Source of the DNA: Fodinicola feengrottensis
GTDB lineage: Bacteria; Actinomycetota; Actinomycetes; Mycobacteriales; HKI-0501
Assembly (NCBI RefSeq): GCF_010993775.1
Contig: NZ_WOTO01000006.1
Span: forward strand, 143,273 to 207,272
Reading direction: 5' to 3'
DNA length: 64,000 bases
A program made the translations under genes and the position numbers. Shown piece after piece: positions 52,110 through 60,470 of the stretch. The notes beneath the pieces are model-generated. The model did not search any database and had not been told where the DNA came from. It saw nothing but the letters and a program-made list of their open reading frames with translations. The first letter of the stretch is position 1; each line of letters opens with the position of its first letter.

Positions 52110-52745
52110 ATGAAACGACTGCTATCGGTACGGGTGTGGACCGCTCTCGTCGCGCTGGCTGTGGCGGCCGGGGCGGTCCTCGCGGCCGCGCCGGCGGCGC
52201 AGGCCGACACGATCCTGAACGCCGTCTACGATGTGAACGGCACGTCGATGATCAAGAAAACCGGGTCGGTGCTCACTCTCGGGCCGACCAAACTGTCGGC
52301 TGTCCTGGACCTGGACACGTCGACCTTCACCGCCGACCTACCGCTGCCGCCGGCGCAGTCGACCTTCAAAATCCTCGGACTGCTACCGGTTTCCGCGACG
52401 ACCACGTTCGTCAACGTTGGCCAGACGACCGGCACGGTCGACCAGAACACCGGCGGGATGACCAGCATCTCCAAGGTCATCATCCGGCTCAGCAACGTCA
52501 AGGTCGGCGGGATTCCGACGCTGGTCGGGCCGCACTGCGAGAGCGTCTCCCCGGCGACTATCCAGCTGACCGGCAAGGACGGGTTCAACGCGGTGCTCGG
52601 CGGGCCGGTCGGCGGCACGTACACGATTCCGCCGTTCGGGCACTGCCTGCTCCAGCAGTTGCTGATCAACCAGCTGATTCCCGGGCCGGGCAACACCATC
52701 GACGCCACCCTCGGCCCGCCGGTCATCACACGAGAGCAGCCGTGA
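52110..52745 (+). CDS. Secreted protein related to the C-terminal half of the 41025-42385 product
   Basis: 211 residues, intact. Signal peptide (MKRLLSVRVWTALVALAVAA, cleavage after AQA). The mature part (DLPLPPAQSTFKILGLLPVS, VIIRLSNVKVGGIPTLVGPH, GGTYTIPPFGHC) parallels the second half of the protein upstream of yrbE4A in the same order of motifs. Thus the Mce genes are bracketed by copies of one secreted domain. ATG 52110 after GAGAGGAAGG. It sits inside the mam block, so it is part of the operon. Function unknown; possibly a soluble lipid or wall-binding accessory. Confidence 0.75.
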   Translation: MKRLLSVRVWTALVALAVAAGAVLAAAPAAQADTILNAVYDVNGTSMIKKTGSVLTLGPTKLSAVLDLDTSTFTADLPLPPAQSTFKILGLLPVSATTTFVNVGQTTGTVDQNTGGMTSISKVIIRLSNVKVGGIPTLVGPHCESVSPATIQLTGKDGFNAVLGGPVGGTYTIPPFGHCLLQQLLINQLIPGPGNTIDATLGPPVITREQP

Positions 52746-53352
52746 AAACCCTGCTCCGCCGTGTTGTCCGCACCGTCCCGTTGGGTGCGCCAGCCGCAAG
52801 TAAAGCGGCGTTGCGGACAAAGCCGCTGGCCAACCGCTTGTTGGTCAACCCGGTGCTGGTCGCGGCGATCGCGCTGGTGGTGATAGCGGTCGCGGCGGCT
52901 GGGTGGTGTGGCTGGTCGTACCAGCAGGCCGCGCACGACGAGTCGCTGCGGTATTCGCAGCTGCGGGACGAAGTACGTCAGGCCGGCGAGCAGGCGGTCC
53001 AGAACCTGAACACGTTGGACTACCGGAACGCCGCCGCGGGCCTCGCGGTGTGGGCCCAGTCCACCACCGGTGACCTGCACCAACAGCTCACCGACAACCG
53101 GCCGCAAGTGACCGCGCAGCTGCAGAAGGCGCAGACCGTCACCACCGCCCGGGTGTTGGAGGCGGCGCTGACCACGCTGGACGACCGGGCCGGCACAGCG
53201 ACCGTGATCGTCGCGCTCAAGATCACCGTAACCCGTCGACCGGCGCGCCGGTCGACAAGAGCAACCGCTTCGAGGGACAGCTGACCCGTACGGACGACGG
53301 CTGGAAACTGGCCGCCGTCGGCCCGGTGCCCATCGGCACCGGCTCGGGCTGA
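52742..53352 (+). CDS. Mce-associated membrane protein 3 (frameshifted)
   Basis: About 200 residues with an N-terminal cytoplasmic stretch, one helix (LVAAIALVVIAVAAAGWCGW) and a domain closely similar to Mam protein 1 (SYQQAAHDESLRYSQLRDEV versus TLQQANASSAVRYGQLRDGV), hence a tandem paralogue. Frame breaks near 53235; the end reads DGWKLAAVGPVPIGTGSG. GTG 52742 overlaps the previous stop. Confidence 0.85.
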
Positions 53353-53365
53353 GAGAGGAAACGCG

Positions 53366-53993
53366 GTGCCCGCGAAACAAACCGACATCGAACCGGCGCA
53401 GGTCGACGAGGTCGAGGAAGTCAACGGCAAGGTCGTGCCGGCCGTACGGCTGACAAAGCCCGCTGTGGGCGAGAAAAAGCCGCTGTCGTGGCGCTGGCCG
53501 GCGGCGCTCGCGGTCGTCGCGGTGCTTTTCGGTGGCGCGGCGACATGGTGCGGCGTGCAGGCATCGCAGCTGCGTACGAGCGCGTCCGCGACGAACACCG
53601 CGCTGACCGACGCGGCCGGCACCGCGGCGGTGAAAAGGCAGATCACCACCGCGGTCACACACCGTTTTTTCGTACGACTACGCGCATGTGGACACCACCG
53701 AGAAGGCTGCCGGCCGGTTGCTCACCGGATCCGCGATCCAGCAATACACCAAGTTGATCGCGTTGGTGAAGCAGCAGGCGCCGCAACAGAAACTGGTGCT
53801 GACCACCAGCGTGGTGACGGCCGGTGTGGTGAGCCTGCAGGGCGATCGGGCCCGGCTGCTGGTTTTCGCCGACCAGCGCAACGTACGCTCGGACACCGGC
53901 CAGGCGAGCTACGCCGGCACCCATTTCGCGGTGGACGCGGTAAGGGTGGGCGGTGTCTGGAAAATCGCCAACCTCGACTTCTTCACCAGCTGA
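53366..53993 (+). CDS. Mce-associated membrane protein 4 (frameshifted)
   Basis: About 208 residues: cytoplasmic N-terminus, helix (PAALAVVAVLFGGAATWCGV) and outer domain with TTEKAAGRLLTGSAIQQYTK, ending VGGVWKIANLDFFTS, similar to Mam protein 2. Mam 1/3 and Mam 2/4 therefore form two alternating paralogue pairs. A T6 run at 53664-53669 shifts the frame (HRFF / YDYAHVD). GTG 53366 after GAGAGGAAACGCG. Last gene of the operon; four bases separate its stop from the convergent regulator. Confidence 0.85.
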
Positions 53994-53997
53994 GAAT

Positions 53998-55161
53998 CTA
54001 CTTGTCTGACCGGCGTCGCAGCACGGCCTCCATCGACCAGCGCGCGTCCGGGTCCTGGAGCTGGCCGGGCAGCGCGTCCTCCAGTTGGCGGATCCGGTAG
54101 CGCACGGTCTGCGGGTGGATGTGCAACTGCTCGGCCATCAGCGCTGCGCTGCCCTGGGTTTGCAGCCAGGCCAGCAAAGTTTCGGCCAGCCGGTCCCGCT
54201 GCTTGACGGCCATGTCGTCGAGCGGGCCGAGCACCCGCTCGCGGATTTGCTCGACCAGCGCCGGATCGCAGGCGAGCCACAGCGGGATCAGGTGGTCGTC
54301 GCAGCGTACCGCTGGCTCGTCCACCACCTGCAGTGCCTGCCGCGCCCAGCGCAGCGAGTCCGCGGCCTGGCCGAGCGGCACGGTCAGGCCGATCGCGAGG
54401 CGCGTTTCCCCCAAGCCGTCCCGAAGTCTGCCCAACTCCAGGTCGTCGATCGGCCCGGCAGCGAGCAGGCACGGGTCGGTCGGATGCAGGTCAGCGAGCA
54501 CCGACGGCGACAGCAGCGGGTCATTGGGCAGGTCACCCGGTTCGACCGCGACCAGCGTCACGGTCGCCGGCAGCGCCCATTCGGCCGCCTCGGCGAGCTC
54601 GGCCAGATCGCTCGCACCGACCAGAATCGCCCGGAGCAACCGTCGCTGCCCCTCCCGGCGGGCCTGCGCGGAACCGGCCTTCGCCCGCGAATAACCGTCC
54701 AGCGAGAGCGAGGCGAGCTCGTCGATATACGCGAAAATTCGGTCCGCCAGCATGGAAACCGCCTGGCTGGAGAAGCTGTAGCGGCGCCCCACCTTCATGA
54801 TCCGCTGCCACGCCACTCGGGCGCCGACTCGGTAGGCCGCCTGCAGCGGATCCATGCTGCGGCCGGCCCGTTCCTCGTTCTCGCCGAGCCGCCGGCACAC
54901 CTCGTCCCGGTGCATCGAAGACACCGGCAACCCGCCCAGCTGATCCACGAAACCGGTGATCGCCTCCGCCGTCCCCACCCGCAGCGCGTGCCCGTACGGA
55001 CCGTCCAGCGGCTGCGCGTATTCCGGGATCGACCGCCTGATTTCGTCGATGATTTCGGCGGCCAGGCTGGGAAGCTCCGGCCGCAGCGTCTCCGCCAACT
55101 GCCGCAGCTGGCGCGGCGGTGGACCTCCCGATCGGCTGGCCTCCTGCAGGTTCGCAGCCAC
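53998..55161 (-). CDS. PucR/CdaR-type helix-turn-helix transcriptional regulator
   Basis: 387 residues, intact. A helical sensor domain (~1-160: ALRVGTAEAITGFVDQLGGL, EERAGRSMDPLQAAYRVGAR) is followed by a GGDEF-like middle region and the PucR C-terminal HTH (LAETLLAWLQTQGSAALMAE, LHIHPQTVRYRIRQLEDALP). GTG 55159-55161 follows GGGAAGGGAGC. The N-terminal sensor is of the kind seen in actinobacterial PucR regulators. Its placement against the end of the Mce operon, four bases from it, makes it a candidate controller of lipid uptake; not shown. Confidence 0.9.
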   Translation of the reverse strand: MAANLQEASRSGGPPPRQLRQLAETLRPELPSLAAEIIDEIRRSIPEYAQPLDGPYGHALRVGTAEAITGFVDQLGGLPVSSMHRDEVCRRLGENEERAGRSMDPLQAAYRVGARVAWQRIMKVGRRYSFSSQAVSMLADRIFAYIDELASLSLDGYSRAKAGSAQARREGQRRLLRAILVGASDLAELAEAAEWALPATVTLVAVEPGDLPNDPLLSPSVLADLHPTDPCLLAAGPIDDLELGRLRDGLGETRLAIGLTVPLGQAADSLRWARQALQVVDEPAVRCDDHLIPLWLACDPALVEQIRERVLGPLDDMAVKQRDRLAETLLAWLQTQGSAALMAEQLHIHPQTVRYRIRQLEDALPGQLQDPDARWSMEAVLRRRSDK

Positions 55162-55463
55162 AGTGCTCCCTTCCCCGTTGGCCCACAGAGTGAGCTGGCC
55201 CACAGTTAGCAGGCTAAACCCTTCTGTGAGGGACCTGTCCCACCGAACGGGAAATCCTTTACGCCGAACGGCCACATTCGGGTTACTTTTCGCGACATAA
55301 CTGCTGTGTGGAAGGTGGCCGCTTCTGGTCATCGGTCGGACGTCTGCCTTTGCGCTGCCAAATTGGCATCTTTCGTACGATTCATCGTCCGTACCGACCA
55401 CGGTGCCCCAAAAGGACACCTCCTCGGACCCGCTACCTTTGACCCGACACGGGAGGCTTGTCG
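55162..55463. promoter_or_regulatory. Divergent spacer upstream of the PucR regulator, with a TGGCCCACAG direct repeat
   Basis: The 302-base spacer between pucR-type and YcxB-like genes has no gene. Two TGGCCCACAG copies (55179-55188 and 55196-55205), 17 bases apart, lie 18-44 bases upstream of the regulator's start, close to or over its promoter or leader, so an autoregulatory site is plausible. Confidence 0.55.
55179..55205. repeat. TGGCCCACAG direct repeat upstream of the PucR-type gene
   Basis: Two exact 10-base copies with a 17-base period. Direct repeats so near a regulator start often form its operator. Confidence 0.5.
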
Positions 55464-55942
55464 GTGGACATCAGTTTCGAGGTACCGGTCGATCGCGCGT
55501 ACATCCGGGCGGTGGTGCGAGCGAGCCTGCGGTGGCGCCTCGTTCTCTTTCGCGTGCTGGGCCCATTGATGCTTGTCTGCGGCGTGTTTTCGCTGGTCAC
55601 ATCCCAAGAAGTGGATTACACGGTGGTCTTTCTGACCGTGATGGGTGTCTTCGTGTTCTTCGTGCCCACGCTGATTGGCTGGGTGTCGTGGCGGCAGGTC
55701 GCGAAGATGCCGAGGCAACCCTGCTCTACCGGATTACCGAGCAATCCCTGGACACGACGACGCCTGTGGGCAGCATGCAGCGGCCGTGGTCAGCGGTCCG
55801 TACGGCGACGGTCAGCCGGTCGATGCTGATGTTGCGGCTCCGGCCCGGCGGTTTGATCGGCCTGCCGCGAACGGCCATGACCGAGGGGCAAATCGCCCAA
55901 TTGACCGCTTTCCTCAGCGCACGGGGTCTGCTGACAACCTAA
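55464..55942 (+). CDS. YcxB-like membrane protein (frameshifted)
   Basis: About 160 residues: a short N-terminal strand region (MDISFEVPVDRAYIRAVVR), two hydrophobic segments (VLFRVLGPLMLVCGVFSLVT, VVFLTVMGVFVFFVPTLIGW), then a soluble YcxB-type C-terminal domain (LLYRITEQSLDTTTPVG, WSAVRTATVSRSMLMLRLRP, GLPRTAMTEGQIAQLTAFL). The frame breaks near 55708. GTG 55464 is nine bases after GGGAGG and is preferred over TTG 55458. Function is unknown in this family. The end overlaps the convergent MFS gene by 29 bases. Confidence 0.7.
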
Positions 55943-57156
55943 CGGCCGCCGGCACGCGGGTTCGTTCCGCCCAGCGTACGGCCGGGCCCATCGCGGTGCC
56001 GGCGAGCAGGAACAGCACGCCGAGCACGATCCAGCCGGGCGTGCCCCACGTGATGATCAGGGTGGTCAGCGCCAATGGTCCGGCCATCCTCGCGATGGCT
56101 GTGCTAGTGCCGAAAAACCCCTGGTATTGGCCCTGTTTTCCGGCCGGAGCCAGGTCGAAACCAATTTCCCAGGAGCCGGCGCCGAGCATCATCTCGCCGA
56201 TCACCTGCAGCACCGCGCCGGCCAGCAGGACGAGCCCGGCGAGCCAGGCCGACGAGCCGAGGGACGACAGCGCGAAAACCGCGCAGGCGGCCAGCATCGC
56301 GATGCCGGCCAAGCGTACGGACCGGGCCGCGGACGTGAGGCCAGTGACCCGGCTGGCCACCCGTACTTGGAAAATCACCACGCTGAGGGTGTTGAGCACC
56401 AGCAGTGCGGACACCATCCAGTGTGGCGCCGCGGTGCGCTGGACGAGCCAGAGCGGGATCACCAGGCTGAGCAGCGGCATATAGAAAAGCATGATGGTGT
56501 TGAGGAAGGTCACCAGGGTGTACGGTTTGTCCCTTAGTACGGCCAAAGCCGGCTCGCCGGAGGGTCCGCGCGGGCTAGCGGCGACGGCCGGCAGCCGGCG
56601 CAGCGCCAGCGCGGAAAGCAGGAAACTGACCGCGTCGATCGCGAAAACCACCAGGAAGGCCGTACGGGTGTTCAGCGTCAGCGCGAGGCCACCCAGGGCC
56701 GCTCCAACCGCGAGCCCGGGCATTGACGGTGGACTGCAGATAAGCCCGCACCTCGGTGCGTTTTTCCTTGTCCACCAAGCCCGCCAGCAGCGCCTGCCGG
56801 GCCGCGCCGAGGCCGCACTGGCAGCTGGCGTAAAGGCACGCGGCGATCAGGAACGGGACAAATGACCGTACGAGCAGAAAAGACGCGACCGACAGGCCGG
56901 TCGCGACCGCCAGCAGGACGGCTATGCCACGGGGTCCGCGACGATCGGCGAGATACCCCAGCGGCACCCCGACCACCGAACCGATCGCCCAGCCCAGGGT
57001 CAGGCCGAGGCCGACCTGGGTGGGTGTCAGGCCGATGAAAAGGGTGAAATAGAGCGCGGACGTCACGTAGTACGCGCCGTCGCCAATCGCGTTCGTCAGC
57101 TGCGCCTGGGCGAGCATCCGCGCCGGCCCGGCCGGTGGGACGATGCGGATCGCCAT
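55914..57156 (-). CDS. MFS transporter (frameshifted)
   Basis: About 413 residues, twelve hydrophobic helices, typical H+-driven exporter layout (GYLADRRGPRGIAVLLAVAT after helix 2, and QALLAGLVDKEKRTEVRAYL). The frame breaks near 56722 (VNAR / AGLAVG). ATG 57154-57156 overlaps the upstream cupin stop by one base, so it belongs to the cupin / Rv2466c-like operon. The likely job is export of a compound handled by the neighbouring enzymes. Confidence 0.88.
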
Positions 57157-57629
57157 CACGCGAGGGTGTTGTCGTATTTGTCGTAAAGCGTGGCCCACTC
57201 CGCCTCGGAAAGTTTCCGCTCGTTGTTGCTGATGTCCATCAGCTCACGGAAATACTCCTCACGGGCCTCGCCCGGCGCGAAGATGACCATCATCGAGGCC
57301 GGTTCGTCGCTGACATTGCGAAAGGCGTGGATGCCGCCGGCTGGTACGTGCACGAAATCACCCGGCGAGCTCAGCACCCATTCCGTTCCGTTGTAGATCT
57401 CCACGGTGCCGGCGGTGATGAAGAATGACTCGGAGAACTTCCGGTGGAAATGCGGGTCCGATCCGCCAGATCGCGGCTGCATATTCCATTCGTACAAGCC
57501 GAACTGTCCGTTGGTCTCGGCGCCAGTGGCGACGAACCGGGCGAAGGACCGCTTGGTCCTGGTCGTCTCGACTTCGCCGTTGCGGCGAACGATCGCGCTG
57601 ACCTCGCCACTTTCCTTGTTGTATGTCAC
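57156..57629 (-). CDS. Cupin-domain protein, copy 2
   Basis: 157 residues, intact. Cupin motif 1 is SDPHFHRKFSESFFITAGTV with two His and a Glu, and motif 2 is PGDFVHVPAGGIHAFRN with a third and fourth His, so the metal site is complete. Very similar to the neighbouring copy at 57652-58125 (both begin MTYNKESGEVSA or MTYTKDTGEVSA), a tandem duplication. Substrate unknown: metal-dependent dioxygenase, isomerase or binding function are possible. It overlaps the MFS start. Confidence 0.9.
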   Translation of the reverse strand: MTYNKESGEVSAIVRRNGEVETTRTKRSFARFVATGAETNGQFGLYEWNMQPRSGGSDPHFHRKFSESFFITAGTVEIYNGTEWVLSSPGDFVHVPAGGIHAFRNVSDEPASMMVIFAPGEAREEYFRELMDISNNERKLSEAEWATLYDKYDNTLA

Positions 57630-57651
57630 TTTTTTCGCTTTCTTGCGCGGA

Positions 57652-58125
57652 TCAGCTGAAATGGTTGTCGTGCCGTACGAAGAACTCGGTCCATTCCTCG
57701 TCGGTGAGTTTGCGCCCGGTGTTGCGGATCTCGGTCAGCTCGCGGAAGTAGTTCTCCCGGGCTTCGCCGGGAGAGAACAGGATAAGCATCGAAGCCGGCT
57801 CGTCGGTGTCGTTCCGGAATCCGTGCAGACCACCCTCGGGCACGTGGACGAAGTCACCCGGGACGGTTTTCACCCATTCCCGGCCGTCGTAGATCGTCAC
57901 GCTGCCGGACAGAACGTGGAATGACTCCGAGTAGGTCCGGTGGAAATGTGGATCCGGACCGCCGGCCCGCGGTTGCATATTCCACTCGAAAAGCCCGAAC
58001 TGGTTGTTCGTGTGCTCGCCAGTGGCCACAAAACGGCCGAAAACCTTGGCCGTACGCACGGTTTCGGCGGCAGCATATGGCCGTACGAGTGCGCTGACCT
58101 CGCCAGTGTCCTTTGTGTAAGTCAT
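57652..58125 (-). CDS. Cupin-domain protein, copy 1
   Basis: 157 residues, intact, same length and layout as the adjacent copy: PDPHFHRTYSESFHVLSGSV and PGDFVHVPEGGLHGFRN. The metal-binding His/Glu set is present. The two copies clearly arose by tandem duplication yet have diverged over most surface positions, suggesting different ligands or a heteromeric assembly. 22 bases lie between them. Sits downstream of the Rv2466c-like gene. Confidence 0.9.
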   Translation of the reverse strand: MTYTKDTGEVSALVRPYAAAETVRTAKVFGRFVATGEHTNNQFGLFEWNMQPRAGGPDPHFHRTYSESFHVLSGSVTIYDGREWVKTVPGDFVHVPEGGLHGFRNDTDEPASMLILFSPGEARENYFRELTEIRNTGRKLTDEEWTEFFVRHDNHFS

Positions 58126-58179
58126 TTCGCTCCTTTTGGCGACCGGATGAGCAGGCCGACCCGCGCCGCGGCCGCCTCC

Positions 58180-58798
58180 CTAATCGAACGATAGCTGGTC
58201 GCGGGAACGCTTCAGCTCCGCGAAGCCGCGCACCCCGCTGACCAGCACGACGCCGTCCCACAGCCGCCCAGCCTCGTCGCCGCGCGGAATCCGCGAAAGC
58301 ACCGGTCCGAAGAACGCGTTTGGTTGGCCGTCCGGCCCGGGCAGGTGGATCGACGGCGTGCCGAGGTTCTCGCCGACCGGATCGAGGCCGGCGTGGTGAC
58401 TGGCCAACAGGGCCTCCTCGTAGTCCGTGCTGTCGGCCGCGTCGGCGAGCTCGACCGGCAGTCCGACCTCCGCCAACGCCGAGACGTAGAGCTCGCGGCT
58501 GATCGGCGTTTTGTCGTGGTGGATCCGGTTGCCCAGCGCCGTGTAGAGATCGCGCAGCACGTCGCCGCCGAACTTCTGCTCAGCGGCGATCGCTACCCGC
58601 ACCGGCCCGCGGGTGTCCTTGAGCCAGTTCGCGTACCAGTCGTCCAGGCCCTCGCGGCCGTCGTTGAGGATCGACAGGCTCATGACGTGGAAGCGAATCC
58701 GCACGTCACGTACCTTCTCCGACTTCCAGCAGCCAGCGCGAGTTGTTCCACGCGAAGGGGCATTTCGGGTCGAACCACATGTCGGCCGTGGTGGTCAT
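58180..58798 (-). CDS. DsbA-family, Rv2466c-like oxidoreductase with CPFA active site (frameshifted)
   Basis: Thioredoxin-fold protein of the mycothiol-dependent nitroreductase (Rv2466c) type: [39 protein letters not shown] and GEEAGRLW-like [14 protein letters not shown] are family hallmarks. The active-site motif reads DPKCPFAWN, with Cys-Pro-Phe-Ala rather than the usual Cys-Pro-Trp-Cys; the resolving Cys is missing. The frame breaks near 58705 (WLLEV / KVRDVRIRF). ATG 58796-58798 after GAGGAGACACC. First gene of an operon with two cupins and an MFS transporter; divergent from a MocR regulator. Confidence 0.85.
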
Positions 58799-58896
58799 CG
58801 GTGTCTCCTCGGATCTCCAGCTGTCTACACAGGACACTAAGCAGTAGATTGGCCGGCGGTAAGGTCCAATTCTCGGTAACTTGATTGGGTCATTCG

Positions 58897-60339
58897 GTGG
58901 ACTTCCACGTCAGTCTCGCCGGCCGCGGCGACCTCGCCGCGCGGATCTACCGGCAACTGCACGACGCTGTCCTGGACGGCCGGCTGCGGCCCGGCGAGCG
59001 GCTGCCGTCGGCCCGTGACCTGGCCGCCCAGCTCGCGGTGTCCCGCAACACCGTCGCCGCCGCGTACGAGCGGCTGACCGCCGAGGGTTTCCTGGTCGGG
59101 CGGGTGGGCGCCGGCACTTATGTGCAGGCCGAGAAGCTGGGGCAGGGACGGTCGCGGACCGCGCCGGGCGGTGCGGTCGTACGACCGCGGGCGCTGTGGC
59201 GGGACCTGCCGGCGGCCCGGACCCCGACCGCGGCGGCGCCGTACGACTTCCGGGTGGGGATGCCGGACCCGCGGCTGTTCCCGTTGCAGAGCTGGCGCCG
59301 GCTGGTGACCCGCGAGCTGCGGCCCGGCCTGCTGCATTCGGCCGAGTACAAGGACCCGGCCGGCCATCCGGGCCTGCGCGCCGCGATCGCCCGGCATCTG
59401 GGTGTTTCCCGGTCGGTACGCGCCGGCGCCGACGACGTGGTCATCACCCACGGTGCCCAGCAGGCCATCGACCTGATCGGCCGGGTGATGGTCGACCCGG
59501 GCGACACGGTCGCGGTCGAAGAGCCCGGCTATCCGCCCGTACGCGCGCTCTTCGAGAGCCTGGGTGCGCGGGTGGTGGGCGTACGAGTCGACGCCGAGGG
59601 CCTCGACGTGACGGCGCTGCCGGCCGCCGCGCGGCTGGTCTACACCACGCCGTCGCACCAGTTCCCGCTCGGCACCACGATGTCGCTGCGCCGCCGCGAC
59701 GCGCTGCTGGAGTGGGCGGCGGCACGGCACGGCGCGGTCGTCGTCGAGGACGACTACGACAGCGAGTTCCGGTTCTCCGACCGGCCGCTGGAGCCTTTGC
59801 AGAGCATCGACCGGTACGGCCGGGTGGTGTATGTCGGGTCGTTTTCCAAGACATTGTTGCCGATGTTGCGGCTCGGCCTTCTCGTCGCGCCCGTCTCGCT
59901 GCAGCCCGCGCTCCGGGCGGCGAAACAACTTTCCGACTGGCACAGCGAAATGAGCACCCAGGCGGCGCTCGCGCGGTTCGTCGAGGACGGCCTGTTGGCC
60001 CGGCACATTCGCCGCGCGACTCGCGAATACGCCGGTCGCTACGAGCTGATCCACGAGGCACTGCAGGGAAGTCTCGCACCCTGGTTGGATCCGGTGCCCT
60101 CGGTTTGCGGTCTGCATGTGTGTTCCCGGTTGCGCGCGGACACCGGAATCGATGTCGCCGCGGTGGTGGAGCGGGCGGTGGCCGCCGGTGTCGCGGTGGA
60201 ACCGTTGTCCGAATACTGCGCCGGCGAACCCGCCCAGGGGCTGGTGCTCGGCTACGGCGGCATCGCGATCGCCGACCTGCCAGCGGGATTGCGCAGGCTG
60301 GCGGACAGTTTCCAGGCGGTCTCCGGTGAAATCGGATGA
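58897..60339 (+). CDS. MocR/GntR-type regulator with aminotransferase domain
   Basis: About 480 residues, intact. N-terminal GntR winged helix ([40 protein letters not shown]) and a fold-type I aminotransferase-like domain (~95-480) with the PLP Lys in [10 protein letters not shown] (near residue 318) and the Asp of [13 protein letters not shown]. MocR regulators use PLP or related ligands to control nearby genes. GTG 58897 is preferred; TTG 58885 is an alternative. It diverges from the Rv2466c-like / cupin / MFS operon and is the natural candidate for its control. Confidence 0.9.
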   Translation: MDFHVSLAGRGDLAARIYRQLHDAVLDGRLRPGERLPSARDLAAQLAVSRNTVAAAYERLTAEGFLVGRVGAGTYVQAEKLGQGRSRTAPGGAVVRPRALWRDLPAARTPTAAAPYDFRVGMPDPRLFPLQSWRRLVTRELRPGLLHSAEYKDPAGHPGLRAAIARHLGVSRSVRAGADDVVITHGAQQAIDLIGRVMVDPGDTVAVEEPGYPPVRALFESLGARVVGVRVDAEGLDVTALPAAARLVYTTPSHQFPLGTTMSLRRRDALLEWAAARHGAVVVEDDYDSEFRFSDRPLEPLQSIDRYGRVVYVGSFSKTLLPMLRLGLLVAPVSLQPALRAAKQLSDWHSEMSTQAALARFVEDGLLARHIRRATREYAGRYELIHEALQGSLAPWLDPVPSVCGLHVCSRLRADTGIDVAAVVERAVAAGVAVEPLSEYCAGEPAQGLVLGYGGIAIADLPAGLRRLADSFQAVSGEIG

Positions 60340-60470
60340 TCGGTCGGTAGTCAGGACATTCTCTGGCCCATTCGGGCACTTCGGGGGGCCTTGTCGAGCA
60401 CGGGGGGCAACCTTGTCGGCGGGTTCAGTTGTCCTTGCGTTCGTACGTTCGCTTTCCAGGTCTGGATGGG

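Noticed and set aside
58837..60117. Long minus-strand frame opposite the MocR gene
   Set aside because: The MocR reading has full HTH and PLP motifs; the antisense frame has no family features.
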